This document shows positions 23,773 to 30,945 of a DNA stretch of 35,306 nucleotides, piece by piece. This stretch comes from an uncultured Albidovulum sp. (lineage in GTDB: Bacteria > Pseudomonadota > Alphaproteobacteria > Rhodobacterales > Rhodobacteraceae), in the NCBI GenBank assembly GCA_913064775.1, contig CAJYAD010000035.1, positions 1-35,306 of the forward strand, read 5' to 3'. A program made the translations under genes and the position numbers. A model generated the notes under the pieces. That model searched no databases, was not told the DNA's origin, and saw only the letters and a list, made by a program, of their open reading frames with translations. The first letter of the stretch is position 1; each line of letters begins with the position of its first letter.

Positions 23773-23877
23773 TCACTTGCGCAGGTATTTGACCAACGCC
23801 GCAATGGCCAGAACAACCAGCGCCAGAACCAGCAGCATCCAGATGCCGCCAAACCCCATCCCGAATCCCATTCCCAT
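23773..23877 (-). CDS. 34-residue Gly/Met-rich single-pass membrane protein
   Basis: The reading frame is MGMGFGMGFGG, then a single hydrophobic helix (IWMLLVLALVVLAIAALV) and a basic tail KYLRK before TGA. It has AAGGA about 9 nt upstream of the ATG at 23877 and lies 70 bp downstream of the multicopper oxidase on the same strand. Short Met/Gly-then-helix proteins of this kind often accompany copper-resistance genes. Copper contact through the N-terminal methionines is a guess; the helix and the ribosome-binding site are what the sequence shows. Confidence 0.65.
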   Translation of the reverse strand: MGMGFGMGFGGIWMLLVLALVVLAIAALVKYLRK

Positions 23878-23947
23878 CGCGTCGTTTCCTTCCCAAATGA
23901 AGCCGGGCCCAAATAAAGTCCGGCCCGAATGAAGGCGGGCCCGAAAG

Positions 23948-25450
23948 TCAGGCCACGGTGAATTGCCCCATCATCCCCGCGTCCTCGTGTTCCAGTATGT
24001 GGCAATGGAACATGAAGGGCGTGGCCTTGTCGGCCTTCTGATCGACCCGGACAAGGATCTCGACGCCACGCGCATCGACCGCCACGACGTCCTTGTGCCC
24101 CTCGGTCGCGGGATCGACCGCCTGACCACCGCGCGAGACAACCTGAAATGAGCAGCCATGCACATGGAACGGATGGGTCATCATCGGCGCGGAGACGCGC
24201 CAAAGCTCGGTCTCTCCCAGCTTCAGCTGCGCGTCGATGCGGCCCATGTCGTAGGACTTGCCGTTGATGCCCATGACGCCCCCGCCGATCAAGCGGCGGA
24301 ACATCGAGCCCATCATCGAGCCGGCGTGCATGTCGAGCCGGATCTCGCGGGTGCGCACGGGCGCCCCCAAATCGAAGGGCGGCGCCGGCAGGCTGGCGGG
24401 CAGGCTGGCGGGGCCAGCGCCGGCGGTGGCCTGGGGCGCGAAGGTCATGATGTCGAAGGTTCCGCGGTCGCCAGATCCGCCACCCATCATGCCCCCACCC
24501 ATCATACCCCCCTGGGCGACACTGGAACTGATCAGGCGAACCGGCGCAGCATCGCCGCTGAAGTCGACGACGATCTCGGCGCGCTCGGCGGGGGCCAGCG
24601 GCAGACGCGTACGCGCCACCGGGGCCGGCAGCAGCCCGCCGTCGCTGGCGACCTGATGGAACTGCCGCCCGTCGGCAAAGGCGAAATCATAGAAACGCGC
24701 GTTCGATCCATTGAGAATGCGCAGTCGCACCAGCCCGCGCGGCACGTCCGCAACCGGCCGAACCGCCCCGTTGACGCAGATCGTGTTGCCCAGGACCCCA
24801 CCCATCAGCGCCATCCCGGAAGTGTCGTAGACCAGACGACCGGAGCTGTCGAAACTGCGGTCCTGCACCACCAGGGGCAGGTCGTTCACGCCGTAATCCG
24901 AGGGCAACCCATCCGGCGCGGCGGGATCTTCGACCAGCAGCAAACCGGCCAGCCCGTGATAGACCTGCGTGCCGGTCTTGCCGTGCACATGGCTGTGGTA
25001 CCACAGCGTCGCGGCCGGGTGATGCACGTCGAACCGCGCCGACCACGTCTTGCCGGGGGCAAAGGCCCCTTGCGGGCCGCCGTCCATGTTCCCCGGCACA
25101 AAAGCGCCATGCCAATGCGCCGAGATCTCGTCATCGGTGCGGTTGACGACATCGATCCGCGCGCTGCGTCCGCGCCGCACCCGCAGGGTCGGCCCAAGGT
25201 AATCCAGCTCATACCCCAGCGTCGGCGTCTTGATGCCGGGCACGAAACTATGGCTGCCGGCGCGCGCGGTCAGCGTCACGGGCTGCGCCCCGTCGGCCTC
25301 CAGTATCGGTGGGATCGGCAGCGGCGCGCCACCCTCGGCGGCAAATCCCGGCCTCGCCTGCACGAAGGGCGCCGCAAGGGCTGCGCAACCACCCAACAAC
25401 AGCTTCCGCCGGTCAATGCCGTGGCCGTCTACGATCAGGTCGCCTGCCAT
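23948..25450 (-). CDS. Tat-exported multicopper oxidase, CueO/CuiD-like
   Basis: Oxidises Cu(I) to less toxic Cu(II) in the periplasm, as CueO does. 500 residues. Twin-arginine signal DRRKLLLGGCAALAAPF at 13-29. The four copper-binding segments are intact: HWHGAFVPGN, WYHSHVHGKTG, HPFHVHGCSF and HCHILEHEDAGMM, the last containing the type 1 Cys, His and axial Met. A Met/Gly-rich insert (GGMMGGGMMGGGSGD) lies between domains 2 and 3, comparable to the Met-rich copper-entry region of CueO. The ATG at 25450 has AGAGGA 6 nt upstream; the frame is open 86 codons further, but that is the divergent promoter region. It is divergent from the copA side of the cluster. Confidence 0.9.
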   Translation of the reverse strand: MAGDLIVDGHGIDRRKLLLGGCAALAAPFVQARPGFAAEGGAPLPIPPILEADGAQPVTLTARAGSHSFVPGIKTPTLGYELDYLGPTLRVRRGRSARIDVVNRTDDEISAHWHGAFVPGNMDGGPQGAFAPGKTWSARFDVHHPAATLWYHSHVHGKTGTQVYHGLAGLLLVEDPAAPDGLPSDYGVNDLPLVVQDRSFDSSGRLVYDTSGMALMGGVLGNTICVNGAVRPVADVPRGLVRLRILNGSNARFYDFAFADGRQFHQVASDGGLLPAPVARTRLPLAPAERAEIVVDFSGDAAPVRLISSSVAQGGMMGGGMMGGGSGDRGTFDIMTFAPQATAGAGPASLPASLPAPPFDLGAPVRTREIRLDMHAGSMMGSMFRRLIGGGVMGINGKSYDMGRIDAQLKLGETELWRVSAPMMTHPFHVHGCSFQVVSRGGQAVDPATEGHKDVVAVDARGVEILVRVDQKADKATPFMFHCHILEHEDAGMMGQFTVA

Positions 25451-25710
25451 TTGAAATCCTCTCGGCTCGGTGGAACTTTGGCTAATCATATTGAAGGACG
25501 ATCTTCTCCGATACGGACGCGTCTGTTTTCCGCGCCCGAAAGGACAGCGTCGATCTTTGCTAACGCAGGCCCCACGGTTCCTGACGCCACGACAGATTGT
25601 CGCATGCAGCAAATCAAGGGCGCACGCAGCGCCTTCGAACGCCTCGGTCACTACCAGCTTGACTTGCTCACGGTATCGCATTCTTGTGATCGTGCGAAGG
25701 AGTTCCATAT
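25451..25710. other. Divergent regulatory region of the copper cluster
   Basis: 260 bp between two start codons that face away from each other, and visibly poorer in GC than the rest of the window. On the minus strand TATGAT (25490-25485) is a good -10 for the multicopper oxidase; no good -35 stands 17 bp before it. Toward the plus strand, TTGACT at 25662-25667 could be a -35 for the next gene. I found no clear CueR-type or CopR-type operator. The minus frame is open throughout, but its residues resemble nothing I know. Confidence 0.45.
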
Positions 25711-26061
25711 TTGATCGGCCGCATCCTAGTCATTGTCGTTGCGCTACAACTCGTCATGACGGGTGCGTTTGCCTATACGACGATGGCGATCGACCATTGC
25801 GCCAATCCTGTCACTGGTCACGTTCACCTTGTGAAATCGCCTGAGCATTCGCAGCCATCTGCCAAGCTTTCCGACCGCGATAAGTCCCAAACACCGATGA
25901 GCCCGGTCAATTGTGCGAATCCCTCCTGCACCGATCATTTCGGCTGGTTTCGATTGACCGCCGCATCGATGGACACCCGGTCTGACCAGTTGAGCCCGGT
26001 CGAGCCGCGCATGGCCCTTCAATCGGTAATCATTGCCTATCTGCGCCCACCCCTGGGATAA
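25711..26061 (+). CDS. Small secreted Cys/His-containing protein of unknown function
   Basis: 116 residues. The N-terminus is a signal peptide or anchor (MIGRILVIVVALQLVMTGAF, 1-20; Ala-Phe-Ala before Tyr22). The mature part has DHCANPVTGHVH and VNCANPSCTDHF, i.e. Cys30, Cys68, Cys73 and several His that could bind metal or form disulfides; it ends in a hydrophobic patch and RPPLG. This layout resembles the small DUF2946-like proteins found in copper clusters, but no family is claimed. The start is TTG at 25711: AAGGAG lies 8 nt upstream and no ATG fits. It reads toward copA, 196 bp away. Confidence 0.65.
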   Translation: MIGRILVIVVALQLVMTGAFAYTTMAIDHCANPVTGHVHLVKSPEHSQPSAKLSDRDKSQTPMSPVNCANPSCTDHFGWFRLTAASMDTRSDQLSPVEPRMALQSVIIAYLRPPLG

Positions 26062-26257
26062 GGCCGCGCCCTTGCCGGCGCCGGCCGCCGCTGCGCGACT
26101 TTCTCGCGCGCCTCGGCCCGATCAGATCCGCGCCCCATGATCCTGTTTTTGCAGCGCATCTGATCCCTTGTCATCCTTATCCCGTCACCGCTGGTTCGCG
26201 GCGACTTTCCAAATAGCGCCGCAATCTGTCTGTCAGATCGGTGTGCACGAGAAACAC

Positions 26258-28021
26258 ATGAAAAACATCAACATCCTGCGGCCTCTGGCCGTGTTGCTGG
26301 GGCTAAGCCTTGCCGCGCCGGCCACAGCCAAGACCTATGACATCACGGTGGACAAGATCCGCATCGACACCGGCACCTTCAAGAAGGTCGGGATCGGCTA
26401 CAACGGCAGCCAGACACCGACCGTTCTGCGCTTTAAGGAGGGAGAGGCCGTCACGATCCGGGTGCACAATAACCTGCGTGAGAGCACCTCGATCCACTGG
26501 CACGGCCTGATCGTGCCGTTCCAACAGGACGGCGTGCCGGGGATCAGCTTCAAGGGCATCGCAGCCGGAGAAACCTTTACCTATCGCTTCCCGATCAAGC
26601 AGGCGGGCACCTACTGGTTTCACAGCCACTCCGGCTTTCAGGAACCGGAAGGGGCCTATGGCGCCATCGTCATCACCCCCAAAGGCGGCGAAGCGGTCCG
26701 CGCCAGCCGCGATTATGTGGTGCAGTTTACCGACAAGCATCCGCACAGCGGGTCGCGGATCTTCCGCAACCTCAAGGCTTCGGCGGATTACTACAACCGA
26801 TCGCAGCGCACCGCGCAGGATCTGATTGAAGACGCCAGGGCCGATGGCCTGAAGGCCGCGCTGCAGGACCGCAAGATGTGGGGTGCGATGCGCATGATGC
26901 CCACGGATGTCGAGGACGTTCAGGGCTTTACCCCGCTGATCAACGGGGCAAGCACCCAGCAAAACTGGACCGGGCTGTTCAAGCCGGGCGAGAAGGTACG
27001 CCTGCGACTGATCAACTCGTCCGCCACCGCCTATTTCGACGTGCGGGTGCCGGGGCTGAAAATGACCGTGGTGCAGGCGGACGGCAATGACGTGAAGCCG
27101 GTGACGGTGGACGAATTGCGTATCGCCGTGGCCGAGACCTACGACGTGATCGTGCAGCCGCGCGAGCGCAAGGCCTATTCCATCATCGGCGAAAGCATGG
27201 GGCGCACCGCGATGGTGCGCGGCACCCTGGCGCCTTCGGAGGGCATGGTCGGGCCCAGCTTCCCGCTGCGCGCCAAGCCGCGGCTCACCATGGCGGACAT
27301 GAGTGGCATGATGAGCGGCATGGGCGGCTCTGGCGCGAAGATGGGAACCGCCGACATGGCCGGCATGGCCGGTATGGATCACTCGAGCATGGGGCATTCG
27401 GAACCGGACAAGACGCCCGCGAACGACATGCCGGGCATGGACCACTCTGGCCATGACATGGGCGACAAGAGCATGGGGGGGATGTCGGGGATGTCGGCTA
27501 TGGGGGGCGCCGTGCCGGCGGCTTCCAAGGATAAAGCGCGCCGCCCGATGTTCTATGCACCGGGCAGCGGCCTGATCCCCACGGCGGCGAACGGCGGCAA
27601 GTTCCTCGGCTACGAAGACCTCAGCGCGCGCAAGCCGCTCTACCGGGACCGTCCGGCGACACGCGAAATCGAGATCCGGTTGACCGGCAACATGGAACGC
27701 TACATCTGGTCGATCAACGGCAAGAAATACCAAGACGCCGAACCGATCCGCCTGAAATACGGCGAGCGCGTTCGCTTCAAATTCGTCAATGAGACGATGA
27801 TGGCCCATCCGATGCACCTGCACGGGATGTGGACGATCCTGGACACGGGCAAGGGCGCCTACAATCCCGCCAAGCACACCGTCAGCATCGCCCCGGGCAC
27901 CACGGTCTACACCGAAACCGAAGTGGATGCGGCGGGGCAATGGGCGTTCCACTGCCACCTCGCCTACCACATGAGCAGCGGCATGTTTCGCAAGGTCATC
28001 GTCGAAGGAGGCCCGGCATGA
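26258..28021 (+). CDS. copA: Copper-resistance multicopper oxidase CopA/PcoA
   Basis: 587 residues. Copper-site motifs: HWHGLIVPFQQDGVPG, YWFHSHSGFQEPEG, HPMHLHGMW and HCHLAYHMSSGMF (type 1 Cys, His and Met). A long Met/His/Gly-rich stretch at about residues 345-420 with repeated MxGM, MDHS and GMDHSGHDM units is the CopA copper-storage region. It works in the periplasm with CopB and CopC, oxidising or sequestering copper. The leader (LRPLAVLLGLSLAAPATA) has no twin-arginine pair, unlike most CopA/PcoA proteins. The start is ATG at 26258; the upstream GAGAAA is a weak ribosome-binding site, and an in-frame start 30 codons earlier adds nothing signal-like. copB overlaps its stop (ATGA). Confidence 0.92.
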   Translation: MKNINILRPLAVLLGLSLAAPATAKTYDITVDKIRIDTGTFKKVGIGYNGSQTPTVLRFKEGEAVTIRVHNNLRESTSIHWHGLIVPFQQDGVPGISFKGIAAGETFTYRFPIKQAGTYWFHSHSGFQEPEGAYGAIVITPKGGEAVRASRDYVVQFTDKHPHSGSRIFRNLKASADYYNRSQRTAQDLIEDARADGLKAALQDRKMWGAMRMMPTDVEDVQGFTPLINGASTQQNWTGLFKPGEKVRLRLINSSATAYFDVRVPGLKMTVVQADGNDVKPVTVDELRIAVAETYDVIVQPRERKAYSIIGESMGRTAMVRGTLAPSEGMVGPSFPLRAKPRLTMADMSGMMSGMGGSGAKMGTADMAGMAGMDHSSMGHSEPDKTPANDMPGMDHSGHDMGDKSMGGMSGMSAMGGAVPAASKDKARRPMFYAPGSGLIPTAANGGKFLGYEDLSARKPLYRDRPATREIEIRLTGNMERYIWSINGKKYQDAEPIRLKYGERVRFKFVNETMMAHPMHLHGMWTILDTGKGAYNPAKHTVSIAPGTTVYTETEVDAAGQWAFHCHLAYHMSSGMFRKVIVEGGPA

Positions 28022-28755
28022 GCGGCGCGGGACCCAAGGGAATGCAGAGCATGAAACACCTTATGATCGGGATGCTGATGGCCGTTCTGGCCGCACCGGC
28101 GGCAATGGCTGACGTGGGCGTTCCGCCCACGGTCTGGAGCTTTCGGACCGAAAAGCTGGAGTACCGCCTCGGGAAGCAGGAGAATTCTTTCGCCTGGGAC
28201 TTCGATGCGCGCGTCGGAGGCGACGAATTTCGCCTTGTCTGGAAAAGCGAAGGCCTGCGCATCATTGGCGGCGGCTTTGCGGAGTTGAACAACGAGCTTC
28301 GCTTTCAGAAGCCGATATCCACATTCTTCGATGCCTTCGCGGGTGTCGCCGCCTCGACCCCGGACGGTGAGCCTCAGCGCTACTACGGCAGCTTCGGTGT
28401 GACGGGTCTGGCGCCGCAATGGTTCGAAGTCGAAGCGGCGCTCTACCTGTCGAAATACTCTTACGTCAAAGGTAGAGTGAATTACCAAGCGCTCATTACC
28501 AATCGATTGATCCTGACCCCGGAGGTGATCGTGACGATGCCACTGGCCGACGATCCGGCACGAGGAATTGCCGCGGGAGGCGCCTCAGCCGAGCTGGGCT
28601 TGCGGCTCAGCTACGACCTGATCGACCGCAGTGTCGCGCCATACATCGGCCTCAACTACAAACGCTCCTTTGGCGGCACCGCCAAACTGATCCGGGCCAA
28701 TGGACAGAGCGCCGAGGAATTGACCGGCGTGCTCGGCGTCAACTTCTTCTTCTGA
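28018..28755 (+). CDS. copB: Copper resistance outer-membrane protein CopB/PcoB
   Basis: 245 residues: Sec signal (KHLMIGMLMAVLAAPAAMA), then an amphipathic beta-strand pattern ending in aromatic LTGVLGVNFFF, the C-terminal Phe signature of outer-membrane barrels. CopB family segments include EYRLGKQENSFAWDFDARVGGD, LVWKSEG, APQWFEVEAALY and APYIGLNYKRSFGGTA. CopB lies in the outer membrane with CopA in the periplasm. The usual His/Met-rich N-terminal region of longer CopB proteins is missing here. The start at 28018 overlaps the copA stop and has GGAGG 6 nt upstream. Confidence 0.9.
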   Translation: MSGAGPKGMQSMKHLMIGMLMAVLAAPAAMADVGVPPTVWSFRTEKLEYRLGKQENSFAWDFDARVGGDEFRLVWKSEGLRIIGGGFAELNNELRFQKPISTFFDAFAGVAASTPDGEPQRYYGSFGVTGLAPQWFEVEAALYLSKYSYVKGRVNYQALITNRLILTPEVIVTMPLADDPARGIAAGGASAELGLRLSYDLIDRSVAPYIGLNYKRSFGGTAKLIRANGQSAEELTGVLGVNFFF

Positions 28756-28762
28756 CGGGCGT

Positions 28763-28788
28763 CTGCCCCTGGCGCAGGTCAGGGGCAG
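28763..28788 (+). repeat. Hairpin between copB and copC
   Basis: CTGCCCCTG at 28763-28771 pairs perfectly with CAGGGGCAG at 28780-28788 across an 8-nt loop. A T-rich ATTTTCTT follows only 10 nt later, so it is not a typical terminator. It could stabilise the copAB end of the message, or partly terminate transcription so that copCD are made at a lower level. Confidence 0.55.
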
Positions 28789-28829
28789 CGCCGTGACATT
28801 TTCTTAAAGCAACCACGATAAGGGATCCC

Positions 28830-29195
28830 ATGACAAAACTCCGCACCACCCTCACCGCCGCCGCCGTCGCGCTTGGCATGTCGCTGGCGGCCGGCGCCGC
28901 TTTCGCCCATGGCAGCAAGATGCAAAGCATGCCGTCCGATGGCCAGACCGTGGCTGCCGGCACCAAGGTCATGCACCTGATGTTCGACGCGCCGATGCGG
29001 ATCACCAGGGTCACCATGACGGCGGCGAAGGGCAAGACCTACAGGGTCAATGGCCCGGCAGCCAATCAGGCCGTCAAGGTCTGGGAAGGAAAGCTGCCCA
29101 AACTTGCGCCGGGCAAATACAAGGTGGACTGGCGCGGCATGTCGCCCGATGGCCACCCGATGAAAGGTGCCTTCGCCTTCACCGTCGGACAGTGA
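28830..29195 (+). CDS. copC: Periplasmic copper-binding protein CopC
   Basis: 121 residues with signal peptide (VALGMSLAAGAAFA) cleaved so that the mature protein begins with His27 (HGSKMQSMPSDG), the N-terminal copper(II) ligand of CopC. The other Cu(II) ligands sit in SPDGHPMKG: Asp107 and His109. The Met-rich loop that binds Cu(I) in Pseudomonas CopC is not evident, so this is the Cu(II)-only type common in Gram-negative bacteria. It passes copper to CopD, whose gene follows after 2 nt. AAGGGA precedes the ATG. Confidence 0.92.
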   Translation: MTKLRTTLTAAAVALGMSLAAGAAFAHGSKMQSMPSDGQTVAAGTKVMHLMFDAPMRITRVTMTAAKGKTYRVNGPAANQAVKVWEGKLPKLAPGKYKVDWRGMSPDGHPMKGAFAFTVGQ

Positions 29196-29197
29196 CC

Positions 29198-30076
29198 ATG
29201 GGCGCAGTTCTTGCCGCGCTGGAACCGGTGCAGATCGCCTCGATCCTTGTGAAGACCGCGATGTATGTCGGCGCCTTGCTTGCGGCGGGCTCTGTCATCA
29301 ACCTGTGGCTTCTGACGGAACTGGATACCCCGGCGCGCCGACGGTTGCGCCGGCTTGCGGCCATGTCGGCCGTGGCGGGGGTGGTTTTCGGCGCGCTCAG
29401 CATACCTTTGCGCGCCGCATTCCTTTACGGCGGCTTCGAGGGAGGCCTCGACCCGGTGATGTTGCGGATCGTTCTGTTCAGCCCGCTGGGATATTCCGTC
29501 GGCGTGATGACGCTGGGGCTTACCGCCGTGGCCTTGGTAGCCCTCGATCGCCGCTGGACGGGGCTGATCGCGCTGGCGGGCGTGCTGCTGGTGGCAATCA
29601 GTTTCGCCCTGCGGGGTCACGCCGTCAGCCAGCCGCGCGCCCTCCTGTCGTTGCTGTTCGTGGTTCACATTCTTGCAGCCAGCTTCTGGATCGGCGGCTT
29701 CTACCCGCTTCATGACATGGCCGGGCGCGGCACCACCGCCGCCGCGCGCACGGCCGAGCGGTTCGGCCGCGCGGCACTGATCATGGTCGGGCTGCTTGTG
29801 CTGGCCGGTGCGACGCTGCTTTGGCTGCTGGCAGGCAACCCTCTTACCGCGCTGGCGCAGCCTTGGGGGCAGTCCGTGGCGCTGAAACTGATGGTCGTCG
29901 CCGGGCTTCTGGGACTGGCGGGGTTGAACAAGCTGAGATTGACACCGGCACTGGCGGCAACCGGCGATGGCGGGCCCCTGCGCCGCTCGATCCGGTGGGA
30001 GATGGCAGTCTTCGTGCTGATATTGCTGATCACCGCCAGCTTTACATCGCTGGTCGCGCCAGAGCACCCGGGCTGA
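29198..30076 (+). CDS. copD: Copper transport membrane protein CopD
   Basis: 292 residues with about eight hydrophobic segments, in line with CopD/YcnJ: e.g. AMYVGALLAAGSVINLWLL, LLSLLFVVHILAASFWIGGF, ALIMVGLLVLAGATLLWLL and VFVLILLITASFTSLVAP at the end. HILAASFWIGGFYPL is the recognisable CopD core with the His thought to bind copper. It is proposed to move copper across the inner membrane with CopC. The ATG at 29198 lies just after the copC stop; a GTG at 29192 overlaps that stop (GTGA) and is an alternative start. Confidence 0.88.
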   Translation: MGAVLAALEPVQIASILVKTAMYVGALLAAGSVINLWLLTELDTPARRRLRRLAAMSAVAGVVFGALSIPLRAAFLYGGFEGGLDPVMLRIVLFSPLGYSVGVMTLGLTAVALVALDRRWTGLIALAGVLLVAISFALRGHAVSQPRALLSLLFVVHILAASFWIGGFYPLHDMAGRGTTAAARTAERFGRAALIMVGLLVLAGATLLWLLAGNPLTALAQPWGQSVALKLMVVAGLLGLAGLNKLRLTPALAATGDGGPLRRSIRWEMAVFVLILLITASFTSLVAPEHPG

Positions 30077-30231
30077 AAATGCCGTGGCAGACCCAAGGGG
30101 GCGGGCCCGGGGCCTGTCGGTCCGGCTCAGGATCAAGCTGCGACACTGCTGCCCGCCCCGCGCCGCGGGAAACGGCTGACGCACCGGCCGAGGGCTGCTA
30201 TCTTCGTCCCCCGAGAACGTGGAGGGCGGGT

Positions 30232-30633
30232 TTGCACAGGCGCGCGGAATGGACGGCCCGGCTGGGTATCGCACTTATTGGCGCGCTGCTTCTGCTGGCC
30301 CTGTCGCCGGCCATGTCCCGGGCCATGTCCCCGGCCCTGGGCATCGCGGGCGATTGCATGCATTGCGCGACCCCCACACACAGCCATTGCGCCGCGATGT
30401 CCCCCGAGGCCATGGCATCCGAGTCGCAGGGACAGAAGCCCGGGCTTGCTTGTGCCGGCGCCACGGCAGGCTGTCCTGTCGGCGATTGCGCAGGCGCCCT
30501 TTTCGCGTGGTGCAGCACGGTCGCCGCGCCGGTCCCGACAGGCAGTCTGCCCATCCGGCACGCGGAGCTGCGCCGCGACATCGCCGGCACCGCGCCATCC
30601 TTCGATCCGCCGCCGCCCCGGCTCCTTGCCTGA
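30232..30633 (+). CDS. Secreted Cys-rich small protein of unknown function in the copper cluster
   Basis: 133 residues. Signal or anchor at the N-terminus (LGIALIGALLLLALSPAMS), then a Cys/His-rich region: DCMHCATPTHSHCAAM (Cys42, 45, 53) and CAGATAGCPVGDCAGALFAWC (Cys74, 81, 86, 94), seven Cys in about 50 residues, and a Pro-rich end DPPPPRLLA. The CxHC and HSHC groups look suited to metal binding. It resembles the DUF2946-like proteins of copper loci, without a firm family match. The start is TTG at 30232 with GGAGG 6 nt before it. Confidence 0.65.
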   Translation: MHRRAEWTARLGIALIGALLLLALSPAMSRAMSPALGIAGDCMHCATPTHSHCAAMSPEAMASESQGQKPGLACAGATAGCPVGDCAGALFAWCSTVAAPVPTGSLPIRHAELRRDIAGTAPSFDPPPPRLLA

Positions 30634-30723
30634 CCGGCCGGGCCCCGCGCCCCGCGTTCAAGAGACCATGGAACAGGACCGCCGCCAAGCGCGCGGTTCT
30701 GGGGAGAGAGAAGGATCAATCAG

Positions 30724-30945
30724 GTGCATATGACACGAAATCAACTGCTCTGCGGTAGCGGCGCGAAGCGGGCCGCGGCGGCCCCGCCCGCCGTTGAAGG
30801 CGCGGGTTTCGCCCGGCTGGACCCGTCGGGGGAAACCCGCACAATCGCCTTCGTCGCCGGCAATCCCGGCAATTGGCCCATTGATCGCCACGCGCTGTGT
30901 CGAGCGGCGGGGCGCAGGACAAGCTTGGCAAGGGTGACGGCATGA
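30724..30945 (+). pseudogene. Decayed C-terminus of a third multicopper oxidase
   Basis: A 73-codon frame in which residues 36-53 read GETRTIAFVAGNPGNWPI, the lead-in to the last copper site of laccase-type multicopper oxidases (normally ...FVADNPG.W..HCH...H). Here the His-Cys-His motif is Asp-Arg-His, and the following helix (ALCRAAGRRTSLARVTA) has lost the further His/Met. The first ~30 residues are not oxidase-like, and the rest of the ~450-residue protein is missing. The TGA overlaps the cytochrome c ATG (ATGA), the junction expected from an intact oxidase-cytochrome pair. A GTG at 30724 after GAAGGA could still start a short peptide. Confidence 0.55.

Noticed and set aside
25451-25708. 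N-terminal extension of the Tat-type oxidase into the divergent region
   Set aside because: The extension would place the twin-arginine signal about 100 residues inside the protein, and a good Shine-Dalgarno exists at 25450.
26303-27970. 555-codon minus-strand frame opposite copA
   Set aside because: Mirror of the copA codon pattern; copA motifs are conserved and the reverse frame has no recognisable domain or ribosome-binding site.
29066-30274. 402-codon minus-strand frame opposite copC and copD
   Set aside because: Gln/Arg/His-rich reverse-frame sequence with no domain; copC and copD on the plus strand are clear.
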